DNA from: Myrica gale | Lineage: Eukaryota; Streptophyta; Magnoliopsida; Fagales; Myricaceae | DNA: 64,000 nt | Assembly: GCA_963930655.1 (NCBI GenBank) | Contig: OZ005605.1 | Span: 11,911,501 to 11,975,500, forward strand | Reading direction: 5' to 3' | In this document: positions 53,677 through 64,000 of the stretch, piece after piece | Position numbering within the stretch: position 1 is the first letter of the stretch | Layout: each line of letters starts with the position of its first letter | Made by a program: the position numbers and the translations under genes | The notes under the pieces: generated by a model | What the model saw: the letters and a program-made list of their open reading frames with translations, nothing else | The model's database searches: none | What the model was told of the DNA's origin: nothing

Positions 53677-55099
53677 TGATTGTATCACAATTTTGCTGGT
53701 TTATCACTTGAGAAAGTTCCACAATTACACCATTTCCACTAGTAAATGAGGCGAATTGTTAATTTTGACAAAAGCAAGTGTAATTGAGTAATTTTAGGTT
53801 ATTTGCTTTCTCCCTCTCACATATTTTCATGTCTCCATTTTCATAAATATGATTGAAATATTTCCTATATTAACTTCTTTTTTCATGCTTTACATATGAA
53901 CAATGGAGATAAATTGAGCTTATGGAAGTGATAGGGAGGCTGGAATCAAAGGGGCGCTCGAGCGGACGTTGAGCGTTGGTCGAGCGCTATGCTGCTGTTT
54001 GAAGATACGAAGCCGCTCGAGCGGCAGGTCGAGCGGTGGTCGCACGTTACAGTTCTGTGTGAAAAATCTAAAAGGGGCGCTCGAGCGGCAGTCGAGCGTC
54101 GGTCGAGCGCGACACGTCTGACGCCATATTTGAGGGCATTTTTGGAAAACGATAAAGAAGCCCTAGGGCTGGTGCTGAGTCACGATGAAAACCTCCCCAA
54201 AGCAGATTTAAAAGAGAACTTTTGGGGGCAAAAAGGGGGAGTTCGAAAAGTGGGTTTTTGGCTGGTTCGTGGGTTGCTCCTGGGCAGCTGCTGGGTCTCT
54301 AAAAGCTTCAACACTTTTCCTCCTTGCTTTTCCTTTGGTTTTTCTCCCTTTGCTGCTACCGTAGAGACCAAAAGCTGATGACTTTTGTCTTGTTTTCCTT
54401 TACAGCTTTTTTAGAATAGATTTTGTGTATTCGTTTCTTTCCCTTAGTGTTGTTTCCATTGCATTTTCTTTTGTTGTTGTGTAAACCGAATCTTCCACTC
54501 AAATTTGCACTTTCATTTCAGTTTTAGAACATTTGTGAACCGAATGTTATGTTGCATTTATATCCCAGATTTGAGTTTTGCTTTGGTTGGATGGTTAAAT
54601 GTTTAGTTAAGTTCTATTTCACTTCCTTAATGTTAGATTAGTGTTTAAGCTTGTGTTGGTTAGTTGGTTTGTGTAAGGGTATGTATGGGTTGTGACTAGC
54701 TAAAGTTTGAGTACCAAGTGTTCGATGAAATGTCTCTTAGAGCAGGATTAATGCCAAGTGACATTTCATTGACAACTACTTGAGTTTAACTAGTTCCAAC
54801 TCCATCTCATGCCATTTTATTATCATATATTGTTGGTTAGGTTTTTATTAATCCCTTAGCTCTCACATTGATCACAACCCAAAACCTCAGAAATTATGGA
54901 TGGTATCCTAAAACCCAACCTCTCCATTTGTAAATACCATTTTCATTGTAAATAGAACATAGTTTTCTCTTTCGTAATGGTGATTGGAATGAAGAATTGA
55001 ACACATCGTTCCTTGTGGAGATGACCTAGGACTTCCCTAGTATTACTTGACAACCTCCTACCCTTGGGAGTAATTCGCTAATCATTTTTAGTCGAGTCA
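53677..55099 (+). repeat. Athila 3' LTR (1423 bp)
   Basis: Starts TGATTGTATCACAATT and ends TTAGTCGAGTCA. Close to the 5' LTR, but the stretch after GGTCGAGCGCTA (about 53990-54012) reads TGCTGCTGTTTGAAG in place of the unrelated sequence at the same point of the 5' LTR. Short open frames inside are not genes. Confidence 0.92.
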
Positions 55100-55104
55100 A
55101 GATC
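55100..55104. repeat. Right 5-bp target duplication of the Athila element
   Basis: AGATC after the 3' LTR, identical to 45536-45540. Confidence 0.9.
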
Positions 55105-55308
55105 CGTCACTTGTTAATGTTCAAACATGTTATGCATGTACTAAGATGCAAGTTTATTAAGAACCTTAATCATGCTATGAGTTGGCTCGCTTCTCTCGCG
55201 ATTCTGTATTTTTTGCCCCTGTAAGTATTTATGTATGAACGCTGGAGCTTTCCGGGGGATTGCTCGCGGCTGTCACGGTCACTGCGGGATGGCGTTCGGG
55301 GCGTGACA
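55105..55308 (+). mobile_element. Giant LTR, right end (continuation of 41798-45540)
   Basis: Resumes after the Athila element and ends TTCGGGGCGTGACA at 55308, followed by CCTA. The end is the approximate reverse complement of the LTR start TGTGAGACCCCG. Confidence 0.65.
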
Positions 55309-55312
55309 CCTA

Positions 55313-55640
55313 AATCTAGGAGCAAGTGCGATTGGAAAATGCTAATGCAAAAGAATGTTATGAAAATGGAAGAAAATGAACCATAGTAGCCGAATGGTGT
55401 TGCTGCCCCATACCATGAAATGTGTGTCTTATGTTGTTTCCTTAAGATTTCTTACTGTTAAGAATGTATGTGAGAATAGCAAGCTTATCACCTAAGTAAA
55501 TTGATTACATTTGGTGGACATATTGATAATCACACTCGGGTTAAGTGGGAGTTGATTTCATGTTGTTTTCTTTAAGTGAATTGTATGGATCTTGCAAGAA
55601 AGTTGAGGATGGTGAATCTGAGTCAAAAAAATGTTCAAAC
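55313..55640 (+). mobile_element. Continuation of the outer giant LTR
   Basis: Follows the target duplication of the inner LTR and contains GTAGCCGAATGGTGTTG, wording shared with the giant LTR family. I infer it continues the LTR begun at 40552. The end near 55640 is a guess from the change in composition. Confidence 0.4.
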
Positions 55641-56089
55641 ACTTATTTTTTTATCCCAAGAGAAAAGAAATTGCCATGAATATATTGTGCGAACAACTCT
55701 AGAATGTGCGGACGTTGCATAAATAATGACGTGAGGGCGATGGAGTTGAGTCCGGACGTTATGCAGTGGTAACTCGTGCGGATGTTTATTTATCACGTGG
55801 GGACGAGTAACATATCAACGGATGTCCGAACTTTATTAATGCATCCAGACCGTAGTAAATTATAATAGGCAATCCTTAAATTTAATTTATTTAATTATGC
55901 ATTTAATATGAAAATACTATATTAAATATAAGATAAAATTAATAATGGTCTACAAATATCTGACCGACATAATAGTAAATCGTTCACAGAAATACCAAAC
56001 GAGAAACATAATTATAAAGTCTAGTATAAGCAGGAGACTAACAAAGCATAAATAAATAATAACGAAAATATATAAACTAGATACTAGTT

Positions 56090-56463
56090 TGAATTGCGTT
56101 GATAAACTGGCTTGTCGAGATCTTGCCCGACGACATCATGAACATGCTTTAACCTCTCCTCCATAATATTCACCCGTTTGTGAGTGTCTAGAACTGTATC
56201 GAAACGGTGTGGAGAGACTGGTGCAACTGGAAGACGTGTTCTCCCACTGAAATCAGTTCCATCTGCATATCATTCAGCTCCTCCTTTAGACCCTTCCCCG
56301 TCAGAGCAAATTTAGCCTCCAAAGTGGTCAAGCAGGTCTGGAGATCCTTGCACAACATATGCGTTGGCTCCACTATCATCTGCATACTTTCCTTCAGGTC
56401 CACTACCATATCGTTTGCCCAAGCTGGTTGCTCAGTCTGTGCCCGGACATTGGTGATACGTTT
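56090..56463 (-). pseudogene. Coiled-coil protein remnant, unidentified
   Basis: The minus strand reads RITNVRAQTEQPAWANDM, DLKESMQMIVEPTHMLCKD and GLKEELNDMQMELISVGEHV. After a frameshift near 56200 it continues RFDTVLDTHKRVNIMEERL and KHVHDVVGQDLDKPVYQRNS to a stop near 56090. The heptad-like spacing suggests a coiled coil such as those at the N-terminus of some retroelement gag proteins. Family unknown. Confidence 0.45.
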
Positions 56464-57585
56464 CCAGAGCGATCAATGGACAGTTTGGGAATCAACAAAA
56501 CAAATATTAAATAAACTTCATGCAAAACCGTTCGGATGGATTAACAGCAGTCCGCACAACAACAAAAAATGTCGTTTCATGAAGAAACGTCCGTACGCCA
56601 TTCAAGCAATCCGAACAGTCTGAATTGCCTAAAAAACCTTCGAACGCCTACAGTAGACGTCTGGACTGCGATTGTTGAAAAAGAATCCTTGGATAATCAC
56701 ATGCCCACATATCCATTTCAATCCCAAAAACAGCCGTCTTACATCACCATTTTCGCACCCAATCAACACCAAAATCTGAGCTAAGATGAATTGAGGATTT
56801 TGGATCTTTTCAGGAGAGTTGCCAAATGAACACCAATTTATGGGTTTTGGTCTCTTAATTCCTAAAAAAAGACGTCCGAGCAGACAGATTAAATAATTCT
56901 TTGATAATTCTTCATAATCCCTAAAAAACTTTCAGCTCCATATGGTATATCGGAGGTGAATTAGAGCTAGCAGGCAACCCTCGTGTTTACAAAAGAGTTT
57001 GACTTTTGTGTTTCGTTAGTTTGGGAGTTACTTTATGAACAACATTACAACATCTTTCTTTCAAAAAGAGGAAATCCTCTATTTAATCAAATAATAAAGC
57101 AAGAACATTAGTGAGATGTAGTTATAGATTCCTATATTATTAGCGAAATGTAGTTTCGGATTGCTTTATTTTAGTTACAGTTTTCTATCTGATTTAAATC
57201 GCATCTAGAATCAAATAAGTGATGACAGAACACTACATGTTTCTCAAACGTATCCTAGTTCAACATCAACATCTAGTTTTGTGTCATGTTAAGAGGAACT
57301 TGCCAATCCTTCTCTTCTCAATTAGTAACCATTCTGAGTGAGGCACAGGAACTAGGGCAAACCTGAGAGAAATAGAATGTTATGCCTGTAGTACAAGATG
57401 GTTGTCATTAACTCACTAAACGACGGTGGCTGTCGGACTCTCAGCGATCCTATGTTCGACTTACGAAACTGTAGTGAGCTCTCAGACGGTAAGAACTTAC
57501 GTCCACATGCTGTCCCCTGAAAATTTTGGAGTGAAAACTTACCGCAAAAAATTTTGTAGCCGTTTGGATTGTTATTTACAATATC

Positions 57586-57913
57586 GACGTTTATGAATTA
57601 AATACAATAAATTGTTCTAACTCAACAACATCGTCTTAGAAACTTCACGTCAGCATAGTCTAGAAAAGCATGTGGATGCCATATTTCGAAAGCACGACAC
57701 CATTTTTGTTGAATAAACAACGTCATTTATAAAACAACAACCAGGAGAAATGGTTAAACAGACGTCCGAATGCTACCTATCTATGTAAAGAAAAAAAAAT
57801 ATTAAAACTCTTGAAATAAAGCAAAACGTCACAAAACTTTAAGCTTAATTAGAAGCTTTCCATTTTTGTAGAGAATAAGGGAGGATTATCTTGAAGAAAT
57901 GTGTATTTTTAAG
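57586..57913. repeat. Duplicated block, copy 1
   Basis: Contains GACGTTTATGAATTAAATAC (57586-57605) and a segment of about 125 bp (57788-57913) ending GATTATCTTGAAGAAATGTG and TATTTTTAAG. Both recur in the same order at 58606-58632 and 58645-58760 with scattered mismatches. About 165 bp between them are missing from copy 2. Confidence 0.75.
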
Positions 57914-58605
57914 AACAATGCAGGAAAAAACATTAAAACCTTGCACCAAAAAACACAACGTAATGCTCATTCAAACGGATTAAAGACCAAAAAACTGAAG
58001 CAAACCCCCCAACGAAGCATTTCAGGAAACTCTGAGAAAAATACGAGCATTGAAGGGAAGGGAATGGACTCGCTCACGAAACGCTAGCCAAACAAGGTGA
58101 ATATGAGCAACGAAAAGGAATTAGTGGGGTGCTTTCTCTAGGATTTTGAGAGACAATTTAAGCGATACAAAGAGAGGAACAGAGAGTCCTTGTGTATTGC
58201 TTGCCTTCTTTGGGGTTTCAAAGAGAGATCAGAGAAGTGCAGAGGAAGAGTCGTGGAGGGAAAGGGCCAGTTGTCAAGTAAATTTATAAAGAATAGACTT
58301 TTTGGCTTGGAAAGTACATTCTAGGTATTTCTAGACTACTTCATCAAGCATGTACATTCTCGGTCAGGAAATTCCTTTTTGTAATTTTGTTCAATCAACA
58401 TCGTAGAAATTGATGTATCAGTGACGAGTCTTTACCATCTTGCAACCTAGCTGAAATGATGAAATTATTGAAAAATTTTAACTTTTACTACTTTGGAAAA
58501 TTAATTTTTAGTCCTTACATTTTACTCTCTTTTATTAAATAGTCATTAAATTTAAAAAATTCAAATTTAATTACTGAATTTTTAATCTCTTAAAAATTTA
58601 TTCCG

Positions 58606-58760
58606 GACGTTTACGAATTAAATACAATAAATGATGATTAGACAAGAAAAATATTAAAACTTTCGAAATAAACCAAAACTTCACAAAATATCAAGCTTAC
58701 AAGCTTTCCATTTTGTAGAGAATGAGAGAGGATTATCTTGAAGAAATGTGTATTTTTAAG
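58606..58760. repeat. Duplicated block, copy 2
   Basis: Shorter counterpart of 57586-57913 in the same orientation. Either tandem duplication with later deletion, or two LTR remnants. Confidence 0.75.
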
Positions 58761-59032
58761 ATTTTATTTGATTCATCATAACAATTACGTATATATACTT
58801 CAATAATTTTGATACTACATTTATTAATTATTCATTTATTATAAATTAATTACTTATGTATTTCATCTTAAATTTTAACATAAGATACAAAGGGTTACAG
58901 TTAATTTCAATCTAAGTAATAGATCGTGAACATTACATTTGAAGTATTAACATATCCAAACTGTCAATGGTAAATATTAAACCATAATATAAAAAGATGA
59001 ATAATAACCACCATAAAATTAAATCAATGTAA

Positions 59033-59088
59033 GGGGGCGTTTGTTTGCCGAATTTTCGAGACCCCGAAAATTCGAGGCAAACAAACGC
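59033..59088. repeat. Harbinger-like terminus forming a hairpin
   Basis: TAA (59030-59032) followed by GGGGGCGTTTGTTTGCCG resembles a TAA target site and a PIF/Harbinger terminal repeat. Bases 59037-59058 and 59065-59088 are inverted copies (22 and 24 nt, differing by a 2-nt gap) around a loop of about 6 nt. Confidence 0.6.
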
Positions 59089-59905
59089 AATTTGAATATC
59101 AAACAATTTGAACCGTACTAATTTTAAGACGTCTTTGACCCTGAAAAAACTGTGTACATTACCAACTCTACCCCCATCAACATAAGGTCTCTTAAAACAT
59201 TCGGAGGGCAGATTTGGAAATCATGAAAGACGTGGTCCCCAGCTCTGCGCGCAAATTCAGTTCTGTCTCCTCTTTATTTACAAAATTACCCACCACTTGC
59301 ACCGACTGACAGCTTTGACCAGGGATAAAATTGAAACTTCACAGGGCAATCGGAATGGTGCGGTAGCCCTCTGCAAACTCCAGCTGCCCCTCAGAAATTC
59401 ACCAGTGCCCCTATATTGCATCCAACGACTCCTTTTGAACCCAACCCCGACTCCTCCATACCCGTTGCAGAAAGTGATGACTCCTATTCGTAAACAGAGG
59501 TACGTCTCTGGTGCCGAGAGGTGTGGATGCAACATCGCCTCCGAGTTTTAGGTCCATTCTGTATGTCAATGGCCTCCTTGCGTGCTGTGCTCATTTTCCC
59601 TAATTTTGCTAGATAAAAATCAGCCAATCTGGAGTCCTCTTTTCATTTTCAATCTCAAAGTACAAAGAAATTCCCATTTTTGCGCATCTGCATGTTCTTC
59701 TGCGCGTCCCCCTTCTTTCCTCTTTTTGGGTATGGAGAGCCAGCCATTGCAGCCCCCTTTTGACCATGTGTGATTTGTTTTCGAGCCCCTCTTCCTGTCA
59801 TTTTTCCCGTCTCCTATTTCTTCTCGTGGGTACGGAGAAACAGTGGCCTTTTTGACCGGCCTTCAGTACTGAGAAGGTCGGCCCCAACCTCAGAGGTCTG
59901 CAGCA
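59089..59905 (+). other. 5' region of the Myb-like gene
   Basis: Higher GC and pyrimidine-rich than the preceding spacer. Probably promoter and 5' UTR of the downstream gene. Short open frames here have no recognisable family. Confidence 0.4.
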
Positions 59906-62900
59906 TTGCCATTTACCAGATGCACGATGTATTCCGCTGGTAGGAGGAGACAAATGAGGGACAGCTCAGTCACGGGTGAACAGCCCCTCCCTTTTATAAA
60001 TGAGCGTCCAATGCATGGAGTAAAAAGACCAACCTACAATCGATCCTCCTGTTCCTTCTATCCGAAGCGGTGGAGATCATTTTCAGCATCGACAGCCACG
60101 GCGCCCCACACAGGACAGCGGAATCAGGTCAGTTAACTCTTCAACGAATTTCTTTAATTGCTTTTACGTTTCTTCACTAAATTAGGATCATTTGGTGGTT
60201 GGGAGTTAATCCCACTTATTTCCTTCTTGCTTTATCTTAGGTTGAATTTGCTGTGAGATCAATCCTGTAATAGTTAAATTGGTTTGTCGCATCCTACAGT
60301 GAAGAAGCATGTTTGAATATGTTTTTTGCTTTCTGAACTTGTTTCATTATAACGACCAGGAGAGATTGCCTTTTGTTATATACTATTGAGAACCCCTGTA
60401 ATCAATACCATGTTTGTTCTCTCTACGCTTGCACTGTGTTGCTTAACATATGATGAAAATGGTTAGTTTATGTCCTGCTTTCCTTTGAATCGGTATGATT
60501 CTTATATGGGGGAACTTTACAAGATTGTATCTCTGCCCTTATGGAGGGGCAAATGAATTCGGCTAGACGACATTGTAGTTGACAGTCATAATGCCTGCGG
60601 AATGTACCAGAGGAAATGGTGAAGTTTTCTCTACATTTACTTTTTTGCTGGAAAATAATGACTTCTCTATCTGTTGTGACTATCAAGATGGATTTGAGTA
60701 TCAGCTAGCTGCTTTCCTTTGAGTCAGGTGTTTCCAAGACATACTAGTAGCTGCAGGGATCTTTTATTTTCATTGTAATTTTAGTTTTCATGATGGATTT
60801 GAGTATCAGCTATCAAGATGGATTTGAGTATTAGCTAGCTGCTTTCCTCTGAGTCAGGTGTTTCCTTTTAGTTTTCTTGTTTGCTTCTTTGGGAATTGGT
60901 ATATGATCCTGTGTACAACATTTTTTCAGTCTTGCACCTACTAGCTGGACACTTACCTATGATTTGGTAGGTATGCAAAATGAAAGTGAAACTATATTTT
61001 TTTCCAGTCTTTAGGCACATGCAAAAGCTCCTCCTTTTTTATGACTAAATGATTCATGGTTGAGAGAGATTGGTTTATGTTTCCAGTTGCTCTTGCTTTG
61101 TTCGGGTTACTAGCCCCTTACTCAACAATGAGCCACTCTCGATGGCTTTGGAAATGCCTAGCCACTAGATTGTAATTTATTCTCATTGTCACATCTCAAA
61201 AACTGACTTGCTGAGAAACTGACTTGCTTTTTCAGGAACTACGACGCTTGGCATTTGACAAAGATTTGTCATTTTGCCGCTATTGCAACAAAGTACTTTC
61301 ATCGGTAATGAATGTGTTTTACTTACCTTTTTTGGATTGTTATTGCATCTCTTTTGAATATTCTTAGTTATAATGAATGCCTTCCATTTGCTGGTTGTGG
61401 ACTGTTTATTGCATTTTATTGGTTTTGAGATTGTTAGCATTCTATGTTTATTTTTGTAAGAACTCGTGATCAGTTTGTCATGGCTGTTAGAGTTTAATTT
61501 TACTCTTTTCCAACAGAGAATAATCAAGGAATTGAAACAATGATAAATGAAAAAAGCTGTTGACAGAGAACCAAAATATCCTCTTTTCGACCCTTTTTCC
61601 ATTTTAGCTTCTCAGAAATCTTCAGCCATATATTTCATGTCCTTTTCAGCTTTTTGGTGTCCTGCCTTTCATATACAAGTGTTGAAATTTAATTACGTAA
61701 TAGTTCTATTCTCACATGTGCTACTAATTGCTACAAAGAAAATCTTAGTGGCCCATGCTTACATAAGGTAATATGATCTAGGATTTTATCAGATTTTTGT
61801 TTGATTAGTAGAAACATCATAATATCTGCACTTCATAATATCTCAAATTTCTCTGTTTGATTAGTAGAAAGATAGGATTTTACGGGTGGTGGGAAGTCAT
61901 TTCCCAAATGGAAAGTGTCAGTGCCTTAGCTAGAAAACCAGATTTCACTGACAAAACCTATGATCTCCCTGCTGTTGGGATTCCACTTGGCTCGACTTTG
62001 ACATCCACTACACCATGTGGTGTGAAGCATAGTATGTTTTTCGTGAAGCATTTTACTTCCTAGTTGATAGATTTGGGGAGCCTGTGCTTATGATCTGTGC
62101 TTAAGATAAGATTTTATACCGGATTGTGGAAAGTCATTTCCAAAATGCCGCTAAACATTTTATTGCAACTGTTTGACTGATATATTGTTATCATTTTCTA
62201 GGGACGCTTCCTACGATCGAGAAAGAGAAGGGTGGAGCAACCCATATACGCTCCCTCCATTCGAATGCCGCCGGTTTGCTTCTTGACTACTACTGTGTAG
62301 TCATTACCATATGCTGATTTTGTATTTGTCATGTATTGGTGGTTGGGTTTTTGTTAATTCTCAACCGAATTACAATATTTTTTTGATTCTCCTTCACATG
62401 ATGATAATGGTTTATAGGTTGATACTTACTGTTTTACAACAACTCACATGCTCAGATGTTGTAGATGTTTGATATTCTTTAGCTACATTTGTGAGATAAT
62501 GAATGGATATTTGTTGCGACTTATTCGGTGTTGACGTATAGCGTGACCGACTATGGCACAATCCTAACGAGGTTCAAGACCTCGTTTATTTACTGTTAGA
62601 CAAATGGCGTGACGGGAATTTTATAGACGGGAAGCCCATTTGTGGAAAAGTATGGGACAGAATTACAGAAAATCTGTCAATCCCAGACATTTATGTCTCG
62701 CAAGTTGTAAATAAAGTGCATTCCTTGAAGGCGGACTACAGGGCCTTCTGCACTTTAAAGAAGCAGACTGGCGTTGGTTGGAATTATGAAAAAGACACTG
62801 TCGAGGAAGATGATGCTTGGTGGGACAATTTCGCAAGGGTATGAACCCATCTCCTTTGCCCCTTTTTGTTTTGTTAAATTCGTAGTTGCTTATTACCCTT

Positions 62901-63506
62901 CACTAATCACATTCTTGGGTACGTCTTAAAAATTTAGACATGTGATCGTGCGAAGAAGTTTAAGAAACAGGGACTTGCAAACTTCCCTGAGCTTCAGCTG
63001 CTGTTCGCGGAGAGCACGGCGGCTGGACTCAATGCCTACTCCTCTGGCCAAGGGGAAGGACAGTAGAGGAAGCAGCTCGGGTTGAGAGTCAGAAACGTTA
63101 TAGGCACGGGCTTGTCGGTCGTGTCACTGAGGAGCATTTTGCCGGTGGGGGTCTCCGAATTGATAGCAATGACCCTGCCCCTATGAACACCCAATCGGGT
63201 TCTAGGAAGCGAGGAACTACTACTCGTAGAAAGGGCAAGGAGAAGGTGCAGCGCAGTAGTGAGGATCTCTTCATTGACAAAGTAACTAGCTTGATTGAGG
63301 CGATGACGCAATGCCATGGTGCCAGCAGCCATTTCAATCCTACTTTCCAGTCATGCATTGAAGTGCTTGAGAAGATTGATCCTCCACTGATGCATGACCA
63401 TTACGGAATTGTCTTTCGCCAACTATCTGGCAACCTGGATAACCAGACCGGCTTCCTATCCATGCCTCCTGAAAGAAGGAATTGGTGGGCATGGTCCCAT
63501 AAATGA
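59906..63506 (+). CDS. Myb/SANT-like DNA-binding protein, Harbinger ORF1 type, frameshifted
   Basis: Five exons joining in phase 0: 59906-60127, 61236-61304 (ELRRLAFDKDLSFCRYCNKV), 62202-62273 (GRFLRSRKRRVEQPIYAPSI), 62542-62838 and 62938-63506, with GT-AG borders. Exon 4 begins RDRLWHNPNEVQDLVYLLLD and has Trp and aromatic spacing with GVGWNYEKDTVEEDDAWWDN, the pattern of Myb/SANT-like (trihelix-like) domains in plant PIF/Harbinger companion proteins. Exon 5 hits TAG at 63064; the remainder (KRYRHGLVGRVTEEHF, LFIDKVTSLIEAMTQC, FRQLSGNLDNQTGFLSMPP) is open in another frame, consistent with one missing G in the GGGG run near 63052. It may instead be a domesticated gene. The exact start is uncertain. 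Confidence 0.6.
60679..60862. repeat. Duplicated segment in the first intron of the Myb-like gene
   Basis: TATCAAGATGGATTTGAG through CTTTGAGTCAGGTGTTTCC (60679-60733) recurs with few changes at 60809-60862. A partial third copy of the GATGGATTTGAGTATCAGCT word lies near 60791. Confidence 0.75.
62542..62838 (+). CDS. Myb-like gene exon 4 (Myb/SANT-like domain)
   Basis: Ninety-nine codons with the core DNA-binding domain: RLWHNPNEVQDLVYLLL, KVWDRITENLSIPD, VVNKVHSLKADYRAFCTLKK, WWDNFAR. Acceptor GTATAG, donor GTATGA. Confidence 0.75.
62938..63506 (+). CDS. Myb-like gene exon 5 (end of domain and C-terminal region)
   Basis: Starts TCDRAKKFKKQGLANFPELQ, the conserved block after the first helices. 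TAG at 63064-63066 ends this frame. The frame covering 63054-63506 contains a basic stretch (RKRGTTTRRKGKEK) and a C-terminal helical domain ending WWAWSHK. A frameshift or base-call error links the two. Confidence 0.6.
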
Positions 63507-64000
63507 AGTCATTGCTCTGTCTCACTTTATAGTTCATATGCACTTGTTTGTGTTCATTAGGAGTATTATCTTTGTTGAAAGTATTGTGAGCTTGTTATGC
63601 ACGTTTTCTTGTTTGTTATGCACTGTTTTCTTGTTTGTTATGAACAAATTGCGAGTGTTATGGTATGTTATGTTGATTTCGTACTATTTTATAGAAGTCT
63701 GTTTACGTCGTTATGATAAATTTGTTTGCTTTAATTTACAATTTTGGTTTAATAACGAGCGGAAACGACGCACGACACACTATTAGGATGAACGCCCACA
63801 ACCAACCATCGTGATCAAGTTACCCGTATTTAATCGGTGAGGAATTTTCAATAATTATTTATGTTATCTTCATATTTATAAATCACCATTTGAGTAGTTA
63901 ATTTTTCACCTTGAACACTTGACAATTTTTTCAATTCGGACGTATTTTCATTTAACAACAATAGTTTGGATTTCTTCTCTCAATATTAAGAAATTGAATA
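63507..64000. other. 3' flank of the Myb-like gene
   Basis: AT-rich with repeated TTGTTATGCAC words near 63592-63640 (CTTGTTATGCACGTTTTC and CTTGTTTGTTATGCACTG). No transposase and no matching right terminal repeat are seen before the window ends. Confidence 0.5.

Larger units (their letters stand above)
45541..55099 (+). mobile_element. Athila-lineage Ty3/gypsy LTR retrotransposon (9.56 kb)
   Basis: Complete element: LTR (45541-46976), primer-binding site, gag, pol (protease, reverse transcriptase, RNase H, integrase), a polypurine tract and a second LTR (53677-55099), flanked by AGATC. Protein motifs such as LLDLGSSVNLIPFSIYEQLG and FMDDFSVFG, and the TGGCGCCGTTGCCGGGGA primer site, place it in the Athila branch. 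No env-like ORF lies between integrase and the 3' LTR. Stops and a frameshift make it non-autonomous, though the near-identical LTRs indicate recent insertion. Confidence 0.95.
55641..59032. other. Degenerate repeat region
   Basis: No intact gene. Contains several CGGACGTT, GTCCGGAC and ACGTCCGA words (55715-55860, 56870, 57760), a coiled-coil coding remnant (56090-56463) and a duplicated block (57586-57913 and 58606-58760). Probably remnants of one or more LTR elements, but I cannot identify the family. Confidence 0.5.

Overview
The window is plant nuclear DNA: intron-rich split genes with GT-AG borders, AT-rich spacers, and dense nests of LINEs, hAT, CACTA-like, Harbinger-like and LTR elements. 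Codon usage, the Athila-lineage retrotransposon and a UBP5-type deubiquitinase point to a eudicot. The style of the LINE ORF1 suggests a woody species, perhaps Fagales, but that is only an inference. Nothing prokaryotic is present.

Layout. (1) Positions 954-23195, minus strand: one complete 13-exon gene for a ubiquitin-specific protease of the plant UBP5 type (954 codons). Its 22 kb size comes mostly from introns carrying four insertions of one LINE family: a near-full-length copy with a 15-bp target duplication (13252-19269), an ORF1-only copy lacking ORF2 (about 21795-22794), and two short 3' ends (10091-10389 and 6711-7109). A tRNA-type SINE is likely at about 8524-8860. (2) 23341-26046: AT-rich spacer with an unexplained GC-rich island (24269-24480) and a minus-strand hAT transposase remnant. 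(3) About 26047-34925: a fifth, decayed LINE copy split by a 3.9-kb hAT element (27678-31604, perfect 8-bp target duplication), which itself holds a copia-type LTR. (4) 34926-55640: a nest of giant LTRs of about 3.95 kb with inverted-repeat-like ends. One contains a small hAT-type MITE. Another (41798-55308) sits inside a third and was itself split by a 9.56-kb Athila-type Ty3 element (45541-55099, target duplication AGATC). (5) 55641-59032: degenerate repeats with a coiled-coil coding remnant and a duplicated block. (6) 59033-64000: a Harbinger-like left end (TAA then GGGGGCG...) followed by a five-exon gene for a Myb/SANT-like DNA-binding protein with one frameshift. If this is a Harbinger element, its transposase would lie to the right, outside the window.

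Only the UBP5-like gene looks like an intact host gene. The Myb-like gene is a transposon-type or domesticated gene, and every other coding segment is a transposon ORF, mostly broken. The points most worth checking are the shared ATGA coupling of the LINE ORFs, the ORF1-only LINE, a template-switch-like 12-nt insertion in the UBP5 catalytic domain, and possible spliced LTR transcripts with a small SUMO-interacting-motif-like ORF.
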